A stretch of 64,000 nt of DNA from Leptidea sinapis (GCF_905404315.1 NC_066280.1:10983001-11047000), one strand, 5' to 3'; positions 10,851 to 22,257 are shown, counted from the stretch's first letter. Translations and numbers: made by a program. The notes: generated by a model not told the origin, from the sequence alone.

Positions 10851-11089
10851 TAAATATCTTATTGAAATTACCTTCCTTTCTTCACAATGTTGTTCCTTCA
10901 CCGATAAGCTAGCGAATAGATGATGAATGCATTGAGATATTATGTTCTATGGATGAATGTGAAGTCTCCAATACGCATTGGGCTAGCGTGAGGACTACAG
11001 ACCATTTCGTATCGCCCAAGAGAAGAGGCCTATGGCCATTAGTGGGACATATACAGACAGTCACGCGATTACTCGTTACCTAAAGTAGT
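10851..11089. other. No gene recognised
   Basis: Between the end of the hAT remnant and the presumed 5' leader of the next LINE. Nothing is supported here. Confidence 0.3.
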
Positions 11090-11467
11090 GGTGTTTTTAT
11101 GTTGCTCCGCGAAGAATAATCTTAAAGTGATAAAATAAGTGGACTTTAAGCGTACAACAATACAGTGCTAAAAGGTATTATTAATAATTGAAAAGTATTG
11201 GTATATTATACTCGGATTAGTGCAAAAACGGCTCAAATAACAATAGCATATTATAATTAATTATAAACACCTCAAACAGTACGTTGTACGAATACAAGCA
11301 GTGACATTCTAGTCAAACCAGTTCTGAACGGCTGCAAGCAGTGAGACGTGAATTATCAGTCAGTGCTGCACGTAAATAACACGGTGCTGCGTTTACTACT
11401 ACTCGCCTGTTTAGTACGTTTACACCCTTACACTAATCTACTTGCCTATTTTTTTTTGTCACCTAAT

Positions 11468-12451
11468 ATGTACAAGTGTATGCGATGTGATGCTGAGTTC
11501 CGGGATGGAGTCCAATGCTCCTTATGTCATGGGCGTTTTGACTTTCCTTGTGCTGGTATCACCGAGGGTGGCTACCGTAAGCTGGGTGAAGGTAGAAGAA
11601 ACAGTTGGAAGTGCGTGAATTGTAGGAGTGCCGGAGCTGCCAGCCCCCTCCCATCTTCAACCGAAAAGCAACCGCTGCTCCCGAAATCACACACCAGCCG
11701 ATATTGATAGCATTACCGTCGAGTTGAAGCGCCTGTCTGCTCAGATGGAATCCCTACCGTCGCTAATCGCTAGCATCAAAGCTATACAGGCTGATATCGC
11801 AGATATCAAAAACATGAAAGCAGACATTGCTGAGCTAAAGCTACTTAAACCAGAGCTTTGCGAAGTGAAGACTTCTTTAGAGTTTGCCCAGAATTCAGTG
11901 GAGTCTCTAACATGTAGTTTCACGGAGGTCAACAAAGAAGTGAAAGGTTTAATAAAGGCTAAGGAAGACGTTCAAGCGTTGCAACAGCGGTTTGCGAATC
12001 TTGAAATCTCTATGCATGAAACGGAGCAACGATCTAGGATGAACAATATAGAAATAAAGGGTGTCCCTATGCGTCCATCTGAAAATCTCTTTGAGGTCTT
12101 TGACAAACTAGGGAGCCATATTGGATGCAGAGTCCCTATGCGCAATGACAAGCATAATAAGAACACTATAGTTTCGATGCATAACAGATACCTAAAAGAT
12201 GACTTCGTTGCTGCAGCAAAGAAGCGTACATTGATACCCACCGACCTGGGCCTACAGGGTGTAAACAGGGTTTACGTGAACGATCACCTCACGTATACAA
12301 ATAAGATGCTCTTAAATAAAGCAGAGACGCTAGGTAAGGAGCGGGATTTTTCCTACATTTGGGTCAAGGGGTGCAAAATATTTGCTCGAAAAACCCTACT
12401 TCTCATATTATATCAATTGCATCAGAATCAGATCTCAAAAAGATTTCATAA
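11468..12451 (+). pseudogene. LINE-A ORF1: PHD-like finger plus coiled coil, frameshifted
   Basis: The likely start is the ATG at 11468 (MYKCMRCDAEF), although the frame is open from 11348. The first ~55 residues hold a PHD-type zinc-binding pattern: CMRC, then CSLC, a lone C in DFPCAG, and CVNC at the end. A frame change in 11628-11707 leads into a long region of heptad-like character (IKAIQADIADIKNMKADIAE), probably a coiled coil for ORF1p multimerisation. The C-terminal domain begins near NNIEIKGVP, a pattern shared by many CR1-type ORF1 proteins. A second frame change near 12393 puts the original stop at 12449-12451; the unshifted frame would run to 12473. The product would bind the element's RNA in the intact family. 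Confidence 0.65.
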
Positions 12452-12817
12452 TCAAATTAGTTGTAAGCTATAGTTTTATAAAGTTTCAGCTTGTGATTTT
12501 TTCTACTAATAATCGCTTTAATCGTATTGTAAGTTTCAGAAGGGCCGATTTGCCAGCAGTACATTACTATGCTTACTTACGTGCCATGCGCACGTGCAGA
12601 TTTTCCCTCAAATTGCAAATAATATCGTATTTTTTTGGTCGGCCAGCCTTACATCTCTGCTTTTCTCCCATTGTGCCTATAGTAGACACTAATGATTTAA
12701 TTAAATTAGTTTCTTTATTTTATTACTCATATTTTTGTGGTTTTATGGACTGTTTCTTGCGCTTTATTCTGTCATTTAATTTTCTAACTATTCTGTACCT
12801 ATGCAATATTTGTTATA

Positions 12818-15559
12818 ATGATGGTCAAAATCTACTATCAAAACGTACGTGGTTTACGTACTAAAACATCGGCTTTCTATCGAAACATTTGCTTAAATAC
12901 TTATCATATTGTGTGTTTGACAGAAACTTGGTTAATTGATGGAGTGCATGACAGTGAACTCTTTGATGATCGCTACGTTGTTTATAGACGTGACCGTAAC
13001 TATGGTAAGACCAAGCAAACTTTGGGGGGTGGGGTATTAATCGCGGTAATAAGAGAGCTGGCTTCCGAATGTCGCAGTGACTGGTGCTCGAATGTTGAGG
13101 ATATATGGGTGACGCTGACATTGCAATGCCGTAAGCCTGTAATTAAGTATAAATTGCATTTATGTACTGCTTATTTTTGTAACCAAAGTTCAGGTCACTC
13201 ATTACCTGTACAATTAATATCCTTTTCGGAACACCTTACCGATCTTGTTTTAAATAACCCATACAATAAGTTTATATTACTAGGAGATTTCAATATGCCG
13301 AACCTAAGGTGGAATCAATGTAATGCAAATTCGTCCTATACTGTTTTTAATGTACAAGGCCCACACCAAGTAGAATTTTTTGATAATATTAATTTAAGTA
13401 ACGTATCGCAATATAACCACATACCTAACGAAAATGACAGAATATTAGATTTAAATTTTTGTAATAGTGAAGTTATTGTCAAAATATATCAAAGCTGAGT
13501 GTAATTGATTGGCATCTCGAACTATCCCATTCCTATAGATCCCTTGAACAAGCGGTGACCTTTTTCTATGGCATCTTAAACGACTTAAAAAATCAGTATA
13601 TACCCTCAAAAATAATTACCCCGTCACGTAAATATCCTCCATGGTATAAAAAGCCACTCATTAAAATTCTAAAAGAGAAATACAAATTCCATTCTAAATA
13701 CAAGATGTACGGTAACAGATCAGACTTCAATTCCTTTATAACTCTCAGGGAACGTGGTAAAGCCTTAGAAAAGAACATGTTCTCAGATTATATTTCCAGT
13801 ATAGAAAAAAATATCTGCACAAACCCAAGAGCTTTTTGGTCATACATAAAATCTAAAAACCACAATAGCTCATTGCCTGCGGTTTTACGCTTTGGGGAGC
13901 GCTCCTCAGACCATGGGGAAGACATTTGCAATATGTTTAATGATTACTTCTATTCCAATTTCCTAGATAATAATTATAATGACTACTCTTCACATGAAAT
14001 TGCAAATAACAATTTTACAGCAGATATTCATGATGTTGAAATTTTTCCCCAGGAATTGTATAAATTATTAAAATCACTCAATCTAGCCAAATCTGCTGGC
14101 CCAGATAACATCCCTGCAGTGTTTGTTGTAAATTGTGCCAGGAGTCTTGTCATTCCCCTCACCTTGTTGTTCAAACGCTCTCTATCAGAGGGAGTGGTAC
14201 CTAAAATTTGGAAAACGGCTTTCATTACTCCGATACACAAAAAAGGCCCTAAAGATATAGTTACAAATTATAGACCTATATCTAAATTATGCTTATTTGC
14301 CAAAATTTTAGAGAGAGTTGTTTATAAACAATTATATGATTGCTTAAAACACACTTTTAGCTCAGAGCAACATGGTTTCTTGAAAGGACGATCCACTGTA
14401 TCAAACCTTATTATTTGTAGCGACTACTTGGCTGTCCATATGTCAGAACCTTCACAAGTTGATGTCATATATACGGATTACAGTAAATGTTTCGATAGAA
14501 TTGACCACTTACTATTACTGCGTAAGTTGCAGTCTGTTGGTATACGTGGTAATCTGTTCAGATGGTTTACATCATATGTACAAAACAGATGCCAGACCGT
14601 CGTACTACAAGGCTACGCATCGTCAACAATCCTGATCCCATCAGGAGTTCCTCAAGGATCACTTCTAGGTCCCCTTCTTTTTAATATATTTATAAACGAT
14701 ATTTCTTCATGCTTTCTTAATTCAAAAATATTATTATATGCTGACGATATGAAGATACTATCTCCTATCAGATCACTTGAATGTGCACAACACCTTCAGG
14801 ATGATCTCGATAGATTTGAAAATTATTGCTTAGAAAATAAATTAGATTTAAATGTATATAACTTCATATACTAGAAAATCTACTCCCATCACATTCAATT
14901 ATAGATTAAAATATTCGTTTCTAAAAAGAGTCCACTCGATTCGCGATCTAGGAATTGTATTTGATAATAAATTAATTTTTGACGATCACATTAACTCGAT
15001 CATATGTAAGGCATCGAAATCCTTAGGTTTTATCTTACGTATGTCTTCAGAATTTAAATCCATTAAAGCCATAAAAATATTATACTGTGCATATGTTAGA
15101 AGTCACTTAGAATACGCCTCACAAGTGTGGAACCCCGTCTACAATATATACAATAGACGTATTGAAGCGTTAAAAAAACGGTTTCTGCGTCATCTTCAAT
15201 TTAAAATAAAAGCATATCTTCCGAACTACAATCAGCGCTGTCAAAAATTCCATATTCTGCCATTGGAAGAGAGGAGACGTATAGCCGATCTCATTTACTT
15301 AATGAATATAGCGAGGGGTTCGGTCGACTGTCCTGAACTGCTCGCGCGCATTGGTCTTCAGGTTCCGTTTGCTTCACTCCGGAGACCATGCTACCTGCAT
15401 GTTCCCGGAGCTAGAACTAATTATAGACAAAATAGTTATCTACTGCGGGCTGGTCGGTCTTTCAACGACTTGTCTAAGATATTAGACCTGGATTTGTTCA
15501 CCACTCCAATTAGGCAGGTAAAACAGCTCCTTACCGAGAACTTTTTCAATCAGGTGTAA
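12818..15559 (+). pseudogene. LINE-A ORF2: endonuclease and reverse transcriptase, broken
   Basis: The ATG at 12818 opens an APE-type endonuclease (IYYQNVRGLRTK, VCLTETWL, ILLGDFNMP) that ends at a stop at 13496-13498, before the expected C-terminal SDH motif. The reverse transcriptase frame is open from 13501 (IDWHLELSHSYRSLEQA) and contains AKSAGPDNIP, PIHKKGPKD, YTDYSKCFDRIDH, SGVPQGSLLGPLLF and the catalytic YADD at 14737-14748. A further frame change at about 14850-14874 leads to the thumb and C-terminal region (LGIVFDNKLIFDDH, YCAYVRSHLEYASQVWNP) ending at 15559. Loss of the endonuclease end plus two frame breaks make it non-autonomous. Confidence 0.75.
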
Positions 15560-15782
15560 TTGTAAATTTGAGTTATTTTGTTAATTTATTTTTGTCTCTT
15601 TATCATTTTATATAATTTTCGTATTTGTTGTCCACTTAACTCTTACATCATATATCGATTTCTATCTGTGAAAACTTTTAATTGTCCTTCTGTAATTATG
15701 TATGTAACTTATATTTTTTAACTTAGCTGTAAGTTTTCCAAAAAATGTAAAATAAAAAAAAATAAAAATAAATAAAAAATAT

Positions 15783-16079
15783 ACAATTGTAACAATAATG
15801 TAATTGAGTACGCTGGAAATCTCGAAGTTTATTAAAATTAAACTGAGTACAACGTGATTATTTTTACTGATAGGGCCCTATCAAAAGAATTTGCCAGGGG
15901 CTCCAGATGGTATAGTTACACCACTGGTTAATGACGTCGTTTCATTGTTTTATCAAATATTATATGATGTTCGAGAGAAAATTATACCAAGATAGAAGCC
16001 GTTAAAGTCGAAATTTCCACCATGCTTTAGTATTCCCTAATTTAAAAGACTTGCTGAAATAGAAAACAAAAATAAAATA
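15783..16079. other. Spacer between two CR1-like LINEs
   Basis: No gene or recognisable repeat. The right part may be the most decayed upstream portion of the second LINE. Confidence 0.3.
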
Positions 16080-17812
16080 ACTCAATCGATATGATTGAAT
16101 TTGAAACTGTCCGTGTTCATTGTCAAAAGCTTTTACATACTTGCTTTAATCAATACAAAAATACAATTGAACAGGATATAGCTAAAACTCCACGAGCATT
16201 CTGGCGCTACATCTAATCAAAAAATAAAAAGTTTAAAGGGTTCTGGCTCCGACGGTTTTCCTCCTGTTTTTTTAAGCGTTGTAGTTCTGCTATTGCTTTA
16301 CCATTAAGTATCATTTTTAACCGCTCTTTGGCTGACGGATGTTTCCCAGATGAATGGAAAATGGGGCGAATATATCCATTGCACAAAAAAGAGAATAAGG
16401 CAAACATAAAAAATATCGGTCAATAGCTATTTTATCTAGTTTTGCAAAAATATTCGTGTCTCTTGTATGTAAAGTCTTAACATCACATGTCAAACATTCC
16501 CTTTCTGTTAATCACCATGGATTTCTCAGATCTTTGCGCTACAGTGGATCGGGGTGACGAAGTTGATGCAATCTACACTTTGCTAGTGCGTTTGGCAAAG
16601 TTGATCACAATATCCTCATCAAAAAATTATGCCACTTTGGAATAAATGGTTCACTCCTCAGTTGGTTTCAGTCTTACCTAGCAAAAAGACTTCAGATTGT
16701 TTCAGTGAATGGTTACAATTCGCAGACTTACTTTGCCATGTCTGGCGTTCCACAAGGCTGCCACCTCGGTCCTATATTATTTTTAATTTTTATCAATGAT
16801 ATTGCCTCATTATTCAAAATTTTTGTTATTTGCCGACGATTTCAAAATTTATAAGACTATTATATCGTCAGAGGATATAATTCAATTGCAGTCTGACCTG
16901 TGCAGAATTGAAAAGTGGTGTACGAACAATAAAATGGAACTCAACACTCAAAAGTGCTATCATGTTAGATTTTTAAGGAAAAAAAAAACAATTCCATCGT
17001 ATAATAATCTCAGTACTACAACATTGCATAATCTTAGTATAATAATGGACCTTGGGATTATATTGGACGGGGAACTTCGCTTTACATCTCACGTTGATCA
17101 TATTGTAACTAAGTCTGCACAAATGCTTGGTTTTATTAAAAGGAATTCAAATGAGTTTGAGTTCTTATCCACCAAAATTAATCTCTTCAACGCTTTAGTC
17201 CGAAGTTACTTAGAATATGCTTGTGTAATATGGAATCCCTTTTATAATATACATTCGCAACCTGGCTTTTTTAGCAAGTGGAATTAGCCACTGATTTTCT
17301 TACACACAGCGCCTTTCTTTCTTTAAGATGAAATCCCTAAACTCGCGCCGTACAATGTTTGATATCTTATTTATATCCAAAATAGTTAACAATTATGTCA
17401 ATAATACGGAGCTACTCGATAAAATATCTTTCACCGTACCTTCCAGGTATCCGCGTAAAATTATTCACAATACATTTAGCAGACCTCTTATAAAATCAAA
17501 TTTAGGCCTAAACGCCCCAATTATCAGAGATATTCAATGACTCTCAGGGCCTACTTAAGAATAAAATACTAACATACTTTTAAGTCATAGTACAAACTAA
17601 CTATAAACCTAGTAACTTAAATTAATTTTCACATTTACTTTCATTTGCACTTAGTTACAAAACAATTACTTTAAATTATTATTATTAGTCAATGCTGTGC
17701 ATTTCTCTTATATGTGTGCATATTAGAATTGTAATTAATAATGTTAAGTTTATATTTGTAAATGTATTAATATGTATTCTGTTGAAGTGCCTAATAAATA
17801 AATAAAAATATA
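16080..17812 (+). pseudogene. Second CR1-like LINE remnant
   Basis: Scattered plus-strand segments match the order of a CR1-like ORF2: TPRAFWRYI (about 16180), LADGCFPDEWKMGRIYPLHK (about 16330), SGVPQGC-like text (16740), then an open stretch 16796-17287 with LFADDFKIYK, the catalytic YADD replaced by FADD. After it come MDLGIILDGELRFTSHVDHI and NALVRSYLEYACVIWNPF. Another segment at 17328-17540 gives the C-terminus. The 3' end has AATAAATAAATAAAA at about 17792-17806. Many stops show it is older than LINE-A, which lies ~300 bases upstream in the same orientation. Confidence 0.65.
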
Positions 17813-17922
17813 GATACATATGTCTACTGTGATATTACCTAGTCGTTTTTCTTTCAATTACACAACTTGATAATGCATAATATTATATTGATTACCAATT
17901 GTCCATATTCCATTAGCTAGCG

Positions 17923-17950
17923 TTCCAGAGTATTCATGAACATTCTAGAA
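17923..17950. promoter_or_regulatory. Six-unit heat-shock element array
   Basis: Alternating TTC and GAA triplets lie in exact 5-base register: TTC 17923, GAG 17928 (one mismatch), TTC 17933, GAA 17938, TTC 17943, GAA 17948. HSF trimers bind such arrays (established for heat-shock genes). A TATAA lies about 55 bases to the right (about 18010), but no gene begins nearby. The nearest heat-shock gene starts at 22163 on the other strand. The site may be a distal element, a relic, or a chance match within unannotated sequence. Confidence 0.5.
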
Positions 17951-18088
17951 CGCGCTACAAAACTCGTTTAATTTTAAAAAGAACTCATAGAATACAACTG
18001 ATTTTTTATAACCGCTGCATCACCACTAGATGGCAGGGCTTTAAATGCACATGTTGTGTTTAAACCTTTACTTGTTGTAATATATAGT

Positions 18089-19434
18089 CATCACTATAAT
18101 ATTATTATAAAACAATGTCCTCCGCCGCGTCTGTCTGTCTGTCTGTCTGTTCACGATAAACTCAAAGACTACTGCACCGATTTTCATTTTGTTTTCACCA
18201 ACGGATAGCGTGGTTCTAGAGGAAGGTTTAAGTTTGCATTTTGTTAGGTTTTTGCATAATTTTTTGAATACATTAACGATATTTGTTGGAGGTGTCGGAA
18301 AAAAATAAGCCGTCTGTGAGCTTTCAACGAAAACGCTGTCTAAACCCATTGAGATATATAACAAAATATTGTATTGTGGAATTGTGTATCTTATATAGTT
18401 CTACAGAAAAGTCCGCGATGGCATATGTCTATCTCTTAAGGATAACATACTATATCCATTTTAATACCTAAAAGTAGTAATAATTATAAAGCGGTAATGT
18501 AAAAGCTGTTTACACTAATACGATATTAATCCTTAACATTACTACATAATATTATAAAAAAATTAATTTCCGATGGCCTTATTCTACATTATTCCCTTAC
18601 ATCTTTTTTCTATAAACAGAACTGGGGGCCTACTCCTAAAATCGATATTCGATATATCTTGGCAATAGTCGTGTCGAATTCGAGTCTTAGTTACATCGTA
18701 TTCAATGTCGAAACGATGATTGAACGAACGAAACATTTATCGATCCTAACCCTACTCTTAGTTGAAAATGCCAGAGACGAATATTCGAATTCGACAAATA
18801 ATCAAACGTCACTTTTATGATAATCTCAACGACATCTTCTAGGCTGTCGTTGCTATTATCGTTTCAAGTTGTATAGATATATTTGCCATACAATATACAT
18901 ACTTAATAAATAAAATTAAAATAATTATATATGATTTACTATTTAAGTCATTTTGTTGATCGTTTAGGCGTAGAAAGTAATGCAAATGGCCGCCTGAGAA
19001 TTAGGAAGTCGACGAGAAGGTTTGAATTGCCTTTTTTTACATTTTACTATCCGAAAGTTTTGTATTATTTATTCGATGTTATATGGTCATATTATATTCA
19101 TTACATAAATTTTGAATATTTGTATTTTGTGTAAATGATGGAAATTGGTGGTGTGCAGAGTCTAGCATGGTCCTAAGCGCCTAAGCTATGTTTTGACACT
19201 TAGCAGCGACATATCACAGATTATACATAGTTTGCGCATAATTCATTCACTCTAACATCGTAAAAAAATCAAAATATTAGTCTATGGTTACGATGTTGTT
19301 ACGATAAATGATATGGAATACGAACATTTGTTAGAGTAGGGTAAGTGCGATATATTCGGAGTATTATCGTATAGTTGCGAACATATCGTTGTCGATTTTG
19401 CGAGTAGACCTACAGGGTTTGTCGGGTCAGCTAG
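18089..19434 (+). mobile_element. Non-autonomous Helitron, interrupted near its 3' end
   Basis: The element ends in GTTTGTCGGGTCAGCTAG at 19434 followed by T. Internal sequence matches the minus-strand copy at 22522-23360 and the copy at 33245-33668: a GTCTGTCTG run, ACCGATTTTCAT, TTTCAACGAAAACG, GTCCGCGATGGC. The 3' hairpin is split: the left part ends around 18620 (TATAAACAGAAC), and the right part resumes at about 19414. The segment between has its own inverted ends. No coding capacity is seen. Confidence 0.6.
18624..19413. mobile_element. Putative TIR element inserted in Helitron
   Basis: The left end (GGCCTACTCCTAAAATCGAT, from 18627) is an imperfect inverted repeat of the right end (TCGATTTTGCGAGTAGACC, to 19410). 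Interior sequence is A+T-rich with further inverted words (CACTCTAACATCG and TGTTAGAGTAGGG). A 67-codon open frame at 18931-19134 is not recognisable. The superfamily is unknown and the target duplication is unclear. Confidence 0.4.
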
Positions 19435-19916
19435 TTAAAAATAATTAAAACCAATTAATGTTACCTACCTAATTGGAGTTGAAAAGCTCTAAGCTGTAAT
19501 CCTGTGGTCAGTGACAGGGCTTTCTATAATCGCTAATGTGTTAAGTCATAAGTGTGACAAGCTAAAGAAATATATAATTATTATTGCCCGTATTTCCCCA
19601 AACACAAACGGTTGTAACCCGTATGGGTGTCGCAAGAGGGCATTCACTGCGATGTTGACATAGCGTTCTTCGCCTGCACAATCTTTCTTTACTTCATACT
19701 TTCAAATTGGTCATTATGCGTTGGGGAGGTTACAGATTTACCAATATATCCCTAATTTGAGTTAGTTTTTTTAAACTAATAAAATTATATTCAATAATAT
19801 TGAATTATAATAATAATATAACGTAAATAAAGTATGTTGGGTATTGGCAAGAGTTATAGTATAAACAGTATTAAGATATAACATTTCTTGTCTTGATATC
19901 AATAAAATATAGAACA
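19435..19916. other. No gene recognised
   Basis: Single-copy within the window. No open frame or motif is supported. Confidence 0.35.
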
Positions 19917-20266
19917 CTAGCTGCCCCGACAGACGTTGTTCTGTTGAAAGACGTTGTAGACGACGTAGACGTTGTTTGTCAAAAATTATTGTGTAAAATA
20001 TGCTCCCTGTTGTTTTAATGAAGTCGTTTCATAGCAGAACTGTCAAACCGTGCGTCACAAAATTTTTCTCATAGAAAATATGTCCATACAAAACAAATAT
20101 CAAAAAAAAAAGAATTTTGGGTCTCAAATCGAATTAAAAACTATCCTATCGCTCAAGTTGGACCAAACTGCACTCCATGAAGTAATCCCCATTAAAATCC
20201 GGTCATTAGTTTAGGAGTCCATCGCGGACAAACAACGTGTCACTTAATTCATATATATTATTAAGA
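19917..20266 (-). mobile_element. Non-autonomous Helitron, minus strand
   Basis: On the minus strand it starts with TC (20266-20265, TCTTAATAATATATATG) and ends with ACAGAACAACGTCTGTCGGG, then GCAGCTAG, at 19917. The 3' hairpin ACAGA...TCTGT stands just upstream of CTAG. Insertion is between A and T. No coding capacity is seen. Confidence 0.65.
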
Positions 20267-20825
20267 TTGTGGTTTGACATTAAATTAAAATTTGACTTAT
20301 TACACTGTAGTTGATGAGGGGATAATACGGGGCTTTATTTACGTTATTTAGACTGCTTATAAAGTATTTATTTAAAGGGCTTTCATTTTCAACATTAATA
20401 TACCTATAGGCAAAATCAATTTATTGCAAAAAATGCAAAGAAATTCCTTTTTCGTGTTTTTTTTTCATTTAAATCGAATTTTAAAACTATTTTATTTATT
20501 TAAAATAACATACTAACTTAATAAAAAAGTAATTTTCCATTTTAATGACAACAAGTTAAAGCCCTTTTAAATCGAAAACTTACAGAAAAAATCCTATTAC
20601 AATATAAATGATTCTTTATAATTTAATAATAAGAAAACACGGGCATAAATAAATCGGTCTAAAGTCTACCGATCTGTTCATTGTAGTAAAAATATTGAAT
20701 TAATAAAAATAAAAATTTAAGTTGTGTTCCTTTTATTATTTCCGCGATACTTCCTTCGTATGGATAAAATAATTAACATCGTTAGTAAGATATGGAACGG
20801 TACGATTCTAATTAATTATTGTATA
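20267..20825. other. A+T-rich, no gene recognised
   Basis: No open frame that I can support. A 77-codon frame crossing 20724-20957 runs into the Helitron at 20826 and is not a gene. Confidence 0.35.
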
Positions 20826-21103
20826 CTAGCTGACCCGGCAGACTTCGTACTGCCTCAATCGATAAATAAAAGACCTAAACTTTTACATTTTACCCCTGTT
20901 TTAAGGAAGTTTATTTTTTACTTCTTTAGAAAGTTAGAGAGATATCAAAATTCTTAAAAAAGTTACTCATTTTAAACTATTATTTTTATTTGATTTCTGA
21001 ACGAAGGGGGACACACCAAAATAATTCAAGACCTACAAATGGTCCAGCCGTTCTCGAGTTTTAGCGAGACTAACGAACACCAATTCATTTTTATATATAT
21101 AGA
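20826..21103 (-). mobile_element. Non-autonomous Helitron, minus strand
   Basis: On the minus strand it runs from TCTATATATATAAAAATGAA (21103) to the CTAG at 20829-20826, preceded by GCCGGGTCAG. It has A and T flanks. The 5' part (GTTCGTTAGTCTCGCTAAAA) is shared with the Helitrons ending at 35130 and 43989. Confidence 0.7.
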
Positions 21104-21323
21104 TTAATTACAAGAGGTTTTCCTCCTTATTAAGAGTTATCTCTGATTTGTAATGATTGAATAATCAACATGGAGAAAAATCGTGCTTTCGGTTACCATA
21201 ATTACTCCAATGCATTTTTATATTAAAGTTTAAAATGATATCTAGGTATATTACTTACTTTTGCTTAGGAGCTTAATAAAATCCTACCTACGAAATGTTT
21301 TACAAAAGAAAACACAATAATAA

Positions 21324-21329
21324 TTTAAT
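21324..21329 (-). terminator. Possible polyadenylation signal of the sHSP gene
   Basis: An ATTAAA on the minus strand lies 73 bases past the TGA stop of the small heat-shock gene. No canonical AATAAA on this strand lies closer. Confidence 0.3.
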
Positions 21330-21401
21330 AAATAACTGTATTAACTAACAACAACTCAACACTTAAAGCTTTGCACCAGTCTTGCATAATCTTATTTGTA
21401 A

Positions 21402-22163
21402 TCACTCTTCAGCCTCTATCAATGCATAATCTAAGCCATTGCCGTCTCCACCTTTCGTAACCTCGTTGTCATTAGTTGTCTTCGTGGTAGTTTTCAGTTC
21501 CTTCTTCCTTATCTTACCAATATGAGTTGTTGCTTCTGTCTCTATCTGGTCTATTGGAGTCACCGGGGCTGTAAATATATCCTTATTGTTATCAGTATCT
21601 TCCGTTTGGTTTTTGTCTTGTGGCTTGTTACCTAATTTTTCAACTTCTTTATTATGTTCAGGCTTAATTACTTCAATTGGCACTTCAATTTCTGGCGGAG
21701 GTGGCGGTAACTCGTGTTTTGGTGCTGATATTGAGAGAATTCCTTTCTCGTTTAATACAGCCTTAATTTCCTCTTGCTTAACGCCAGGCGAAAGCACGAA
21801 ACGCTGCATGAAATGATTACCAATAAACCGTTTATCATCTTCTTTATCCTTATGTTTCCCTTCAACAATCATGTAACGGTTCTTCACTTTGATTTTCAGC
21901 TCTTCTGGCTTAAAGTGGCGCACATTCAATCTGACCATGTATTTCTCTGAGTCTGATATGATCTGTGGTTCCTCTAAACTCTCTTCTAGGTCCAGTGCAG
22001 CTGCTGCTCGGATCAGATGACTCCATGGCCAAAGGTAAGCAAGATTGTGTGACAGGTGTCGATCTAAAAGCGCAAACGGATCGACATAATGATGTGTTTT
22101 GTATGGCTTCTCCTCACACGTGGTGAGTGTTAAAATCGCGGCGAATATGATTGCTTTGTACAT
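21402..22163 (-). CDS. Small heat-shock protein (alpha-crystallin domain) with signal peptide
   Basis: A complete intronless gene of 253 codons, ATG at 22163 to TGA at 21402. Residues 1-16 (MYKAIIFAAILTLTTC) look like a cleavable signal peptide, unusual for small HSPs, which normally act in the cytosol as ATP-independent holdases. Residues 43-48 (YLWPWS) recall the WPF-like N-terminal motif. The alpha-crystallin domain spans about 68-150, with YMVRLNVRHFKPEELKIKV, HFMQRFVLSPGV and GILSISAPK. An I-x-V/I-type motif (EIEVPIEV) follows. The tail (about 165-253) is a low-complexity, charged, Thr-rich extension of ~90 residues; usual family members total about 180-200 residues. A TATA box and an HSE stand just upstream, so heat induction is likely. 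The signal peptide suggests secretion or residence in the secretory pathway (inference). Confidence 0.9.
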   Translation of the reverse strand: MYKAIIFAAILTLTTCEEKPYKTHHYVDPFALLDRHLSHNLAYLWPWSHLIRAAAALDLEESLEEPQIISDSEKYMVRLNVRHFKPEELKIKVKNRYMIVEGKHKDKEDDKRFIGNHFMQRFVLSPGVKQEEIKAVLNEKGILSISAPKHELPPPPPEIEVPIEVIKPEHNKEVEKLGNKPQDKNQTEDTDNNKDIFTAPVTPIDQIETEATTHIGKIRKKELKTTTKTTNDNEVTKGGDGNGLDYALIEAEE

Positions 22164-22215
22164 GTTCTCAGTCGTATCGCTTTCGTTAGAATGGTGGGTC
22201 CGTGTGGTCGGACGG

Positions 22216-22225
22216 CTATTTATAG
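22216..22225 (-). promoter_or_regulatory. TATA box of the sHSP gene
   Basis: CTATAAATAG on the minus strand, about 53 bases upstream of the ATG at 22163. This places a transcription start near 22190 and implies a leader of roughly 25-30 bases. Confidence 0.75.
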
Positions 22226-22239
22226 CCTGCGGGCCCTTG

Positions 22240-22257
22240 TTCTAGAATGGTCTCGAG
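22240..22257 (-). promoter_or_regulatory. Heat-shock element of the sHSP gene
   Basis: The palindrome TTCTAGAA (22240-22247) is a perfect two-unit HSF site. The next two 5-base-spaced positions (GTC 22250, GAG 22255) each differ from the consensus by one base. It lies about 15 bases upstream of the TATA box, the usual position in insect heat-shock genes. Confidence 0.7.

Larger units (their letters stand above)
11090..15782 (+). mobile_element. CR1-like LINE (LINE-A), long but degenerate
   Basis: In order: a presumed 5' leader, ORF1 (about 11468-12451), a ~366-base inter-ORF gap, ORF2 (12818-15559), and an A-rich 3' tail of repeated ATAAA/TAAAA words at 15741-15782. The PHD-type finger in ORF1 and the sequence of the APE-type endonuclease and reverse transcriptase fit the CR1-like group (family knowledge). 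The 5' boundary is uncertain, and no target duplication was found. Confidence 0.7.

Noticed and set aside
18128..18150. GTCT tandem run as a CRISPR-like or regulatory array
   Set aside because: A simple repeat that is a normal internal part of this Helitron family (also near 23320 and 33270).
19916..20270. Reading the minus-strand CTAGCTG... blocks as LINE ends
   Set aside because: No A-tail or target duplication; hairpin, CTAG and A/T flanks fit Helitrons better.
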